A stretch of DNA of 64,000 nucleotides from Halicephalobus mephisto (lineage: Eukaryota > Nematoda > Chromadorea > Rhabditida > Panagrolaimidae): the NCBI GenBank assembly GCA_009193035.1, contig SWDT01000058.1, positions 496,001-560,000 of the forward strand, written 5' to 3'. The notes under the pieces were generated by a model. It had not been told where the DNA came from. It saw only the letters and a list, made by a program, of their open reading frames with translations, and did no database searches. Of the stretch, positions 1-9,660 are shown piece by piece. Within the stretch, counting starts at the first letter, position 1; each line of letters begins with the position of its first letter. The position numbers and the translations under genes were made by a program.

Positions 1-35
1 ATTCCACCCTGAAAATTGAAAATAACTATTTTAAA

Positions 36-205
36 AAATAAATTTTTCAATTTTGGTCCTGACACGAATAATTCTCAAACATCTTTTTCGATTTGTTTTT
101 ATTAATTTTTGAATATTTTATTTTTGTTATTTGAAAAATATAAAATTTAAAAATAATAAAAATGTTTACAGATTTTTCGTGTCGAGACCAAATTTGAAAA
201 TTTAC
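36..205. mobile_element. Short inverted-repeat element, family 1 (GGTCCTGACACGAA ends)
   Basis: The left end reads TTTTGGTCCTGACACGAA and the right end reads TTCGTGTCGAGACCAAA, so the two ends are near-perfect inverted copies around a short AT-rich core. No coding capacity is visible. It lies just past the last visible exon of the rhodanese gene, inside an intron or downstream. Related copies occur near 19475, 22985, 28548, 32740, 36515, 45080 and 60880. It is inferred to be a MITE, although no transposase source is present. Confidence 0.6.
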
Positions 206-227
206 TTTTTTAAACTAATGAACTTAC

Positions 228-3200
228 ATTGTAGAGTCGTGCAGTGTCATCTCCGACGACGGCCAAAGCAAGAATCCCGAAAGCCGCCTCAGGGCCGTTG
301 TTTCCGAGGACAAAACTGGTCTGTCCTCTGGTGTAGTTCGCTCTGGCAAGAGCTATATTGATTTCTGTAGCTGACAGAATCAAACCATTGCCATTGACCA
401 GTTCATCAACGGGGAGATTTTTAGAACCGAACAATCTTCCATTTTGGTTGAATTCTGCTCTATAACGAGTATCCAAGAAATTGAACTAAAATCAACCTTT
501 AATTTTCGGATATTTGTCGAGACTTACTAAATCCGGTTCGTTGAAGTAACATTGTCCATTCGGCTGGATCGCGGCCATTTCCTCGAAAGTGATGACCTTC
601 AAGTAGTCGAATCCAGCCCTCCAGGATCCCGGAACGACCTGGGTAGGAGCTGAAGTAACTTCGTACCCGAGAGAACTCCAGGCATTGAAGCCTCCATTGA
701 GGACACTGACCTTCGAATGGTTGTAGATTCTGAAGAGTTCCCAAACAGCTGCCGCATATCTCATTCCACCCAGGTTATCCCTTGAGTAAATAATGAGATA
801 ATCTTCTTGGTTGATCCCGAGGGATTGAACGTAATTTTGGAAAACATTCGGGGGATATAAAGTGTATCTTTGATTGCTGAAAATTCAAATTTTATTTTAA
901 TTTAACGAATGATGAATAATTATGATTTTTCAACTTGAAATCAAATGACTTTGTTGTTTGATATTGAAAACAATGGAATTAAGTGATTTTCATCAGGAAC
1001 CTATTGTTAGAAAAATTTCTTTTATATCGCAGAATAACTTTTAAGCTTTGATACTTTGTTTAAAAGTTCATTTGATTCACTTTTGAAAAGAATAGTGTTC
1101 CTCTCCACGTTACGACACAAACTTCAAACCTTGATACTATACTCTGAAGTTTATTTTGCTAATTTTTAAAGAGTAATAAGTGGTCCCCGTGGTGTTCAAA
1201 GGATGATTTTAAAACTTTCACAGGTTTTCTGAAATTACATCTAACTGAATACAACCAACATATAAGAGCTCCTGATCACAGTTTTCACATTATCTGATTC
1301 TAACTGAGTGCAATCGACGGTAGGATTATATTCCAACAGAAGATTGATTATAGCTGAATGTAATTAACGTACTAATACCCTTTTAATTGGAAAAAACGTA
1401 GTCCAAACACGTTGATTACACTTAGTTAGAATCAGATAATGTGAAAACCGTGATCAGGAGCTCTTATATGTTGGTTGTATTCAGTTAGATGTAATTTCAG
1501 AAAATCTGTGTTGAGGTTCTGTTAAAAATCACATTTAACACATAAGTGAAAAGTGTTCTCTTTCATTTTCCATCAAAATTAATGTTTAATTTTAAAAAAT
1601 ATTAATCAAAAATGAAAGAGTACATTTATCTGAACCTAATAAAAAAGCAATTATGAAAATTCATCCAATACTCGTTCAATTCTATCGATTTGAAATCTAG
1701 ATTTTCAAAATGTTTTATTTTGTCTAAGAAAATAGCTACTTTTTAAAGAAATAAATTCTCCTTTGTCATTATTGTATCTGAAAATCTTTTCAGTCAATTA
1801 GTATCTCTAGCACGTCATTCTCCACCTTGAAGGCATCCCCGTGAGATTTTACCCCTATGAATTTCCCTTAGGGATTCAGTCTTACTATTTACTAGACAAA
1901 ATTGCAACCGACCTAGTTGGATAAGTAGCCACATCCAAATTGAAGTACACAGCGTTAGCAATGTGGACATTCATATAATCCACATTCATCTGAAGATCTT
2001 TCATGTTTATGTAATCGACCATTAACTAAGTAAACTCACAAACTGACTACTCAATTGCGCAAAATTTCCATACATGTTCTGTCGTTGGAAAGTCACAAAA
2101 TCCATAAATGGCTGATTTGGGTCATAGGAAGCATCGATGACTTTTATTTGGCCAGTCTGAAAATTTCGGTTTTCGAAGGAACGAACTAAATTGTTCAACT
2201 TTGGTTTTGACATGAATGATGGATGTATTTCTCCTGATGCTATTTTCAATAGCTTCTGAATACTTTTTTGGAGGATTTTTTTATATAGTTAATAGAAACG
2301 GATGCACAAATGGCGGTAAATATAAAGAATCAAAAAAGGTATTCAGAAACCATGGAAAATTATTTAAAATACTATGTAATCAGTGTTCGTGTTAGGATCC
2401 AAAACTGACAACTATATCTTTTTTTTAACATTCGCTTAACAAAATCCTCACCAATCTGTTATTTTGAAGATAATCGGAGCTCACAAGCAACGGAACCCCT
2501 TGGCCATCGGGAGCCATGATAACTCCTCCAGTTGTGACCCCATTGGCCCCTATCAATTGCCCCGTGGGTCTTTGGGGTTGTTGTTGAGGAAACCCAGCAT
2601 TATTCATCCCAGGACCTTGATTGTCTATGAAGTACCCTCCACTAGTAGCTCCTTGATCAGTCGGATATCCCTGGGAGAAACCTTGGTCTTGTTGAGGAGG
2701 AATAACGATCCCACCTCCAGGAATGAACCCTGGTCCTTGTTGGTTGACATCGGGATTCGGGAACTCTGTCTTAGTTACAGTGAGATTACTCTGTCCGTCC
2801 CCGGTTTTCGTTAAATTCACCTGCTCCACAACAGGTCTTCCAAGGGTGTCGTTGAAGATGTTAACATAGGTCAGCTTCTGAACTACAGGCGCTTCTGGAC
2901 TCAGAGTCTGCCCTTGGTTTTGATCAAATTGAGGAGGAAATCCCTGATTTCCTTGATAATTTTGTCCATTCTGAGGTACTCCAGCGAATTGACCCTGATT
3001 AACGTTCTGGTTCCCCTGGAATCCCTGGTTATTGGGATAATATTGAGTTCCATCCTGAAAGAATCCCGATTGCTGTCCTTGGATAGGAACAACTGGTTGT
3101 TGGGGTCGGAAATTAACATTAAAGTAAGAGTACTGTTGAGCACTGGCCAAATACTCTTGTTGATTTACTTGTGGAGGCTGACAACCCAGAGTATTGCAAT

Positions 3201-3586
3201 TCGCTGAAAAGACCAGCATAAGATCACTAAAGTTCAACTTTCTTACCTTGTTGAGTTCCTTGATTTTGAGCAAATTGTTCTTGATAGACTTGAGTAACAG
3301 GTTCATAGACAGACTGCCTCGGGCTAACAGTGCCAGATGGAGGTGGGAGAGTTGCGTTATCCCCCGATGTTAATCCTGCAGAGCCGTCATCTGCTATCCC
3401 ATCGTCGGTGAAGTAATACTCATAATCCCCTGTGATCTGTGTTGATGGAGACGTTGAATTACTTTCATTAAATTCACCGACAGATCCAAATCCGTTTCTA
3501 TCACTATTATATTCAGTATCTTGACAATTTACCAGATTTACTAAAATAATAATAAGCAATAAACTTTTTACAGCTGTCATTTGCAA
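228..3586 (-). CDS. Secreted Q/N/G-rich protein fused to tandem rhodanese domains (3' end missing)
   Basis: Six exons join in phase: 3586-3247, 3203-2452, 2255-2040, 1989-1913, 876-528 and 485-228. They give 664 residues before the gene leaves the window. An N-terminal signal peptide (LLLIIILVNLVNC) is followed by an acidic Ser/Thr stretch and about 250 residues rich in Gln, Asn, Gly and Pro. Two rhodanese domains of the mercaptopyruvate or thiosulfate sulfurtransferase type follow. The first has KVIDASYDP, VHIANAVYFNLD, YLIIYSRDNLGGMRYA and VSVLNGGFNAW; the second starts FLDTRYRAEF. At the catalytic loop, where active enzymes have C-G-S-G-x-T/S, this protein reads VLGNNGPEA, so the nucleophilic Cys is Gly. 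It is probably an exported pseudoenzyme. Rhodanese identity is sure; secretion and loss of activity are inferred. The 877-1912 intron holds repeats. Confidence 0.85.
1084..1715. repeat. Dispersed repeat, copy 1, carrying an inverted-repeat insert
   Basis: The outer parts (about 1110-1205 and 1508-1715) match about 4490-4585 and 4770-4975 closely, including the shared stretch ACACATAAGTGAAAAGTG. The centre, about 1222-1510, is a separate inverted repeat of family 2. Its arms read TCTGAAATTACATCTAACTG and the reverse complement near 1500, and include AGAGCTCCTGATCAC. The centre of the second copy is unrelated. The element lies within the 877-1912 intron of the rhodanese fusion gene. Confidence 0.7.
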
Positions 3587-5282
3587 TAGAGTAGCCGAAG
3601 GAAACGGATAGCTGAAGATGAGTATTTGTCTTCTAGTGGACGACTCGAAGAAGTATTATTCAAGTGCGCAACTACTCGCTCAACCGGATCGCGTGTGTAC
3701 AACAAACGAAACCGATTGATGGCTGAGTAATCATAAACAATGAACAAAAAACGTCTAACAAGAAAGATCCGGAAACAATGAAACAGCGGCTTTCCGTTCT
3801 TCTCTGCTGCAACTTCTATTCAAAAATGAACTTTAAAATGTCTTGTGTGAATGTCTTCAATAAAGTGAGCAAAGATTAATCGGGCAACTTTTTCAATTGT
3901 TCCTGTAGAGATAAAATAGAGTAGGTTAGAAACGGGAATTTTTTTACAAAAAATTGTTTTCCAAAGGTGTTGAAATGTAGAATTCCTGTTTTCTATGTTT
4001 ATACAGTTGTCTGAATAGTTTTCAATCTTTTGGGAGTAATTTGAACTTTTGTAACCCACTTTGATCAAAGAAACAATAAAATTTGACACAAATTTCTTTC
4101 ATAATAATATTAAAAATCATAATAAAATAGATAAAATTAAAACCAAACATTATTTTCAACAATGTTACTTCCTACAGTATTCCTTAGATCTTCATTAATT
4201 TTACTAATTGAATTTTACAATCGTTATTTTGGCAAGTGAACAGTATACTAAAAACCCGAATTTTGAATCATTTTAACTGAACAAATAATAAATAAATTTT
4301 TACTATTTCTTAAAACTCGGCTCCATTTATCATGTTGTTTGTATTAAAAAAAGAATTAACAATAGTTGTAAACAAAAATTCAGCATCAAAAATATTTTCT
4401 CTTACGCCGGTAAGTAAACTTACAAGTCTTGGTATTATGTCCTAAACCTCTTACTCATTTCAAAAGAATGAAAAATATTTTTTACAGACAAATTTCAAAC
4501 CTTTATACTATACTCTGAAGTTTATTTTGCTGATTTTTAAAATGATGAGTTATCCTCGTTGTGTTCAAAAGGTGGTTTTAAAACTGTACAAGTGCTCCAT
4601 AATTACTGGTAATTGAGCGCATTCGATTATACTCATTGGACGTATGAAACTTAAAATAAATATGGGATCAAAATTCTCCATTTTTGTTTTCAGTTCCTAT
4701 GTAGAAAAATGAGTATAATCGAATTTGTTCAATTACGCTTAGGTACAAGTCATTGTGGATCGCTTGTGTGGTGTTCTGTTAAAAATCATATTTAACACAT
4801 AAGTGAAAAGTGTTCTCTCTCATTTTTCATCAAGATTAATGTTTAATTTTAAGAAATATTAATCAAAAATGAAAGAGTACATTTATCTGAACCGAATAAA
4901 AAAGCAATTATGAAAATCCATCCAATACTCGTTGAATTCTATCGATTTGAAATTTAGATTTTTAAAATACCAAGTTTCGAAGCCTTTCCATATATAAATA
5001 AAAATACTTTCAAGAGAATGAGATCTACGTATCCTAGCACTGGGCCAATAGGACTTCTTGATATCTTAAGTTCATCAATATTACCGATGACAGCTCTTAC
5101 TGGCAATGTGATAATAATAAGTTATGCCCTAGTTACGGTAACAAATAAAGAATGATCACGGTTAAAGACATCAAATCACTTCTTGGCATTCATCTGATGT
5201 ATCGTTGTTAGGAGCAAAATTGTATTCAGAGAATTCTCTAAGATTAAATTTGATTATTTTCATGATTATTATAATTAAATGC
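3587..5282. other. Intergenic stretch with the second copy of the dispersed repeat
   Basis: No convincing exon is seen. Bases about 4480-4975 repeat the outer parts of the 1084-1715 element. Here they flank a different inverted repeat near 4590-4760, whose arms include CGATTATACTCATT and its reverse complement AATGAGTATAATCG. The remainder is AT-rich and holds the promoter side of the secreted rhodanese gene. A short minus-strand open frame at 3820-4089 has no recognisable protein features. Confidence 0.55.
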
Positions 5283-5741
5283 TTAATGAGTTAGAAAAAC
5301 AACCACAAATATCCCCCACAACGTTAATATCAGATTTATCGAATCTCTTGTAGAGTTGTTACAGAGATGCGAATCACAGCAACATATGGTACTAACCGGG
5401 AAAGTGATCGGGATGTTGCCGATGGTGACTGTAGCGGGTCCACAAGTGTTGCCAACAGCTTTGCAGATATTTCCTTCATCGCATTGTCTGGAATGTTATT
5501 AGATAAATAAATTCAGAAGGTAATTACCGATATTCGTCCTCATTATTCTTGTCGACGAGCTTGATGCACCATGAAGCCAAAATACATTCGACTTTTTCCC
5601 ACGATTGAGAATTCAAGCCATCACCTAAAAATATAATCATTCTAGAAAAAATTTGTTAACCATCAACTTCCCTTCATAACATTTCAAAGTTTCTGAAAGG
5701 TTAATTAGAGAAAAAACAAGTAGCAAAAATAAGGCTTTCAT
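5283..5741 (-). CDS. Ly6/uPAR-like small GPI-anchored protein
   Basis: Exons are about 5741-5661 or 5741-5681, then 5624-5528 and 5487-5283 (TAA). Exon 1 encodes a signal peptide (MKALFLLLVFSLINLSE) and then LKCYEG, a typical first beta strand of the three-finger fold. Exons 2 and 3 carry WEKVEC, SWCIK, YRQCDEGNICK and the diagnostic CCCDSHLCNN. A hydrophobic tail (ILTLWGIFVVVFL) fits a GPI signal. The spacing of cysteines and the terminal CCxxxxCN motif identify the Ly6 family. One problem remains. The obvious donor after GTTGATG is in phase 0, but exon 2 needs phase 1. A weaker donor after LKC (T|GTTATG at 5681) restores the frame but removes six residues. Either that donor is used, a tiny exon is missed, or the copy is broken. 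Ligand or role is unknown. Confidence 0.7.
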
Positions 5742-6399
5742 TTTTGAGAAACAGTGACCTGAAAACCATTAATTGAACGTCGTAAAGCCTTATCAACACA
5801 ATCATCAATCTTATTAACAGGAACATAAAAACCAATTTTCTTTGACCCCTGGAGATAAATGAAATTGCATGGTTCTCATCGATTGCAGTTATTTTTTCAC
5901 AAGGTGCTTCCGAACGAGAAATCATATATTGGAACATCTATGAATAATATCCAAAAATCTGGATTCAAAGCATATATGGAAGTCAAAATTTTTCATATCA
6001 TGTATCTTCTAATACTGTTTTTGGAGAATTTATAATTTGGGTTTAAATTCAACGTTTTCAAAGTTCTTGATCAAGTGCTCTGTGCTAGGTTTACAGATAA
6101 ATAAAGAAGTTCAATATACAAAGTAAATATTGTTTCTCTATCAAGAATTAAACAATTAGAATCCGTCTAGAATTCATATAAATAGTTCCTCTTATTTTAT
6201 TCATTAAAACGGAAGGTGCAATTGATTATTTTAGTCATGTCTTAGAGAATAGATTAAAACGATTTTAAACGAATTATTACCACTTGATAGAAGGAATTAA
6301 AAATATGCACAAGAGTTCCCAACTTACTTATTTATACTTTAATAATTGAAGACCGTTTTGTCAGCTTTTTGCACGCCAAAAGCTCAAGTTATAACTATG

Positions 6400-7800
6400 C
6401 CATTCTAATCTGGACCTGGTGATCCTAGTCTATATTCTTCCGCACAATTTCACTAGTGGATCAGCCTAACTTATGGGAGGTCTACTGAGAGGTTTTTTAA
6501 AATCATATGGACGCCACTCGAAAATTCTAGTGGTCCATCTGTTATCATCTCCTCTCATAACGTGGTCAGCCCACCTTCGTTTAGATTCGTAGATCTGATC
6601 AACAACTTCATTTATTTTGGAGCGTTTTCTTAGCTCATTATTTGTTATTCGATCTCTTATCCTAAAACCAATCATTTTTCTTTCTATTGCTCTTTGTGTG
6701 ATTCTCAGAGATTCTTCTTCTCTTTGGGTAGTATACCACTTTTCTGATGCGTAAGTCATTGCTTGCAGAACGTGTGTATTATATATGGAAGCACGGATAT
6801 TAATTGAGAGCGCCCGATTTGTGAGCACATTGCGAAGCTTTCCATCCTGCTTGTTTTCTTCTTATTAGCTCAAGGGTTAATTTATTGTTGGGAGTTATCA
6901 GTTGTCCAAGGTAAACATATTGATTCCTCTTTCTAGAGTTTTGTTATTGAACATTATATTTTCCCTTTATGTACAGAATCGATCGCTCATCCACTGTGTT
7001 TTAACAGGATGTATTTTAAGTCCAATTTTTGACGTTAAGTCATTTAGTTTTGACAACATTTCCTGTAACTCACTTGGTGAATGAGATATCAATACAATAT
7101 CACCTGCAAATAGCAAATACTGGAGCATTTCACCGTGTACTTTTTTTTGCCTTTGATTTCAAGTTCCCAAAGGACAATTTTGAGGTACGTAGAGAATAAC
7201 ATGAGCAACAGGACATCACCTTGCTTCACTCCTCATTTTACTGGTATTTTTACAGGGTATTGAAGCAGTGATATTTCAGTTGAATATTCTGAGTATAACT
7301 TCCTGATAACTTCAACATAAGATTCAGGTGTAAAATGCAGTTTTAAATCATTCAATGCTCCCTACTTTTCCGCTGAATCGAATACCTTTATGAGATCCAC
7401 AAACATAAGGTAAAGAGGAATGTGATATCGTTGTGCCCTTTCGATGAGTTGTGTTATTGCATGAATGTGATCAACAGTAGAGAAACTAGCTTTGAACCCT
7501 GCTTATTCTCTCCTGCTTCCTTCTATTAATTTATTGTTGATTCTGTTCATGAGAACTCATGAAAATAATTTTGAAACCTGAGACATTAATGTGATTGGTC
7601 TATAATTGGATATATCACATTCATCTTTTTTTTAGAGAGCAGAATTGCTGATGTGGAGTCAGTATAGAATTCCTCTAAAACCATAGCGATATCTTTTACA
7701 CGATGTCGAATCACTCCATCTTTGTCTTTCATCGAAACTGTTGCTTCTTTTCGTAGAGAATAAGTTTGCCTATTCCTTTCTCCGTCTAGTTCTTTCTCCC
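6400..7800 (-). pseudogene. Decayed RTE-type LINE reverse transcriptase
   Basis: Reading the minus strand from about 7780 down gives the order of a non-LTR reverse transcriptase: a SNYRPITLMS block, AGFKASFSTVDHI, PLYLMFVDLIKVFDS (motif A) and [16 protein letters not shown]. In the last, FAGD replaces the catalytic FADD. A C-terminal region follows with KRRWADHVMRGDDNRWTTRI. Stops interrupt the frame, for example after VSKLF, before AGFK and after DSAEK. The endonuclease end is missing, as expected for a 5'-truncated insertion. The order and wording of the blocks fit RTE-like LINEs of nematodes. The longest open piece is 6466-6828. No 3' repeat or target duplication was resolved. Confidence 0.75.
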
Positions 7801-7864
7801 CCGATTTTGACTGATGTTGTTTTTTGATTTCTTCAATCCTATTACCAGTTTCTTCTTCAATTTT

Positions 7865-8690
7865 TCGCGTCTAAATACTACTTTGAATATCAAGTTTTTC
7901 TCCACAAAACTTCACGATAGAGATAAGATCCATGAAATTGTCTCTTGTCAGGGATTTAAGAATAAGGCCGCTCTTGTAACCCTTAATAAAGATGGAATCT
8001 TGATCTGCTTCCACAGTCTCTCGATCCGAGAAATTGTCCGAAAGATCACTTATGGAATTAAAAAGATCTCTGAAAAGACCTGTTAAACACTTAAATTTGA
8101 TCCTGTTGAGAAGAAGATCAATACAAGACTGTTTGTTCAAGAAATGATTGCTAAAATCAAGAAGACGATTCTAGACCTCTTTGTTGAAGAGAACATTGAG
8201 GAATCCGAGACAGTAAAGGTAGTAGACACATTAGTTTATAGTAATAACTGTCTTTGTCAAATCCACTTGCGACTTGAAGAGTCTGAAAAGATAGAAAAAG
8301 AGGGAATCAAGACGGCTATATGTATCAATGGCTCTCGAAAGTCGACTTTTGATGTATTCAAGTTCTTCGGAATTCAGGATCTTGTCATTTGTGGCGACGA
8401 TCCTGGGTCCATTCCAATACCTGATTCTCATAATGTTCTCAAAATTTGCAAATAATTTAATGTAGATCCGAAAGTAGTCGTTTTAATCGGAGATACACCT
8501 AGTGATTTGGAAATGGAGAGAAATGCCAAACTTGGGGTCATCATCCGAGTCCTTTCTAGTGTCTCCACTAAAGAAGAATTACTGCTATTTGCAGATTCTT
8601 AGGAACTTCAAACCAAAACTGAAAAATCCGAAGTCAAACTGGAATCCTACCCTAAAACGATATCAGGTAAGCCAGATCATTAACAACAAT
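7865..8690 (+). pseudogene. Intronless pseudogene of a HAD-family phosphatase
   Basis: One reading frame runs through the region with no intron, broken by in-frame stops at about 8084, 8453 and 8600. It carries HAD signatures: motif I as ALVTLNKDGILICFH, a sugar-phosphatase-like cap region, a THR/SER-type block GIKTAICINGSRKS, and motif IV as VVVLIGDTPSDLEMERNA. In active HAD enzymes motif I is DxDGT. Here the nucleophilic Asp is Asn and the Thr is Ile, so the copy would be inactive even without stops. The intact single frame without introns suggests a retroposed mRNA. It lies directly beside the 5'-truncated LINE on the opposite strand. The parent gene is not in this window. Confidence 0.7.
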
Positions 8691-8829
8691 CAGATCTCAA
8701 ACTGAAATTAATAAAATTGGATCCCAGCTCAAAACTTCCTGAGCAAAACCCAAAGATGTCAGAATTGGACCCTGACATCGCTGCTTAAGCTGATCTGCAT
8801 TGATCACTGATAAAGAGAATTATAGTTTT

Positions 8830-9117
8830 TTAGATATCATATCCATACGGATAATCAATGGATGACAGATGTAATTGCTTGTGATAACTCTTCTTTTTGT
8901 CAATGAAACCCATCCCATGATGACCGTTTGAAACGGTTCGTTGTTCTCTTAAATACTTTCTTATCTTTGAATTTTCTCCTTTATCCCTTCTGATCATCCA
9001 ATTGCTTTTTCCGAAAATCCGTAATGCATCATCATCAGACGCAAATTTCGAAAGAAATTTTCCAAGGAAAATTTGGTCAACATGAGGATTCCTCCGTGTA
9101 TTATACTGTAGTGGCAT
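8830..9117 (-). CDS. Unrecognised short open frame, possible exon
   Basis: A 95-codon open frame with balanced, non-repetitive composition and many charged residues (NPHVDQIFLGKFLSKF, SNWMIRRDKGE, IDYPYGYDI). A CTACAG acceptor-like site near 9105 could open it as an exon. No signal peptide, membrane segment or known family is recognised, and no neighbouring exon joins it clearly. It may be a terminal exon, a gene remnant or chance. Confidence 0.25.
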   Translation of the reverse strand: MPLQYNTRRNPHVDQIFLGKFLSKFASDDDALRIFGKSNWMIRRDKGENSKIRKYLREQRTVSNGHHGMGFIDKKKSYHKQLHLSSIDYPYGYDI

Positions 9118-9660
9118 TAGAAATAAAAGTTGTTACGAAGTAGTTTTTGTTGGAACCAGTTAATCCGTATGGTTCATGGTATCTCAGTCCACATTACTTC
9201 ACTCTCGTATATCCTCAAGCAAAAGTATAAAAATCACAAGGCTACATGAGATACCAGTGTGTCATTCCTAATTATTTTGTCTACTCTGTGTCACTAATTT
9301 ACAAAGTGTATTGTTATCTTACTCTGATCGTGTTCTCTTCCCTTCGTCTATACCAGACTCAACAGTTTCTAAACGAATTTCCAAGACTTAGAAACTTCCA
9401 GACTTCTCGATTTCAGATAACTTCTAAAGGTTTTACTAGATTCTGGGATATTTCAGAATCTTCCACAAGATTTCGAAAACTTCAGAATCTCATTTTTGTA
9501 CATGGTTAATTGTTATAAATTTCAGCAAAGATTGCAAATCACTTGCTACATATGATTTATAATCTTGAAAGGAAAACCAGTCCATCATTTATCTTGAATC
9601 AGTTTCACATAAAAGAAGAAAACAATTGCATCTTTTTTTTATTCGGTTTCTTGCTCTAAC
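9118..9660. other. Intergenic stretch upstream of the SLC22-like transporter
   Basis: No exon is supported. Bases about 9350-9500 carry imperfect repeats of an AGATTC/CAGAAT-type word. The pyrimidine-rich run TTTTTTTTATTCGGTTTCTTGCTCTAAC directly precedes the transporter ATG, but no AG acceptor abuts it. Confidence 0.4.

Noticed and set aside
131..361. Plus-strand open frame at the left edge
   Set aside because: It overlaps exon 6 of the rhodanese gene on the other strand and a family-1 element; the protein has no sensible features.
3820..4089. Minus-strand open frame of 89 codons
   Set aside because: Asn/Ile/Ser-rich content matches AT-rich noncoding DNA, with no splice partners or motifs.
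9246..9509. Plus-strand open frame of 87 codons
   Set aside because: Largely a repeated AGATTC/CAGAATCT-type word, with no conserved features.
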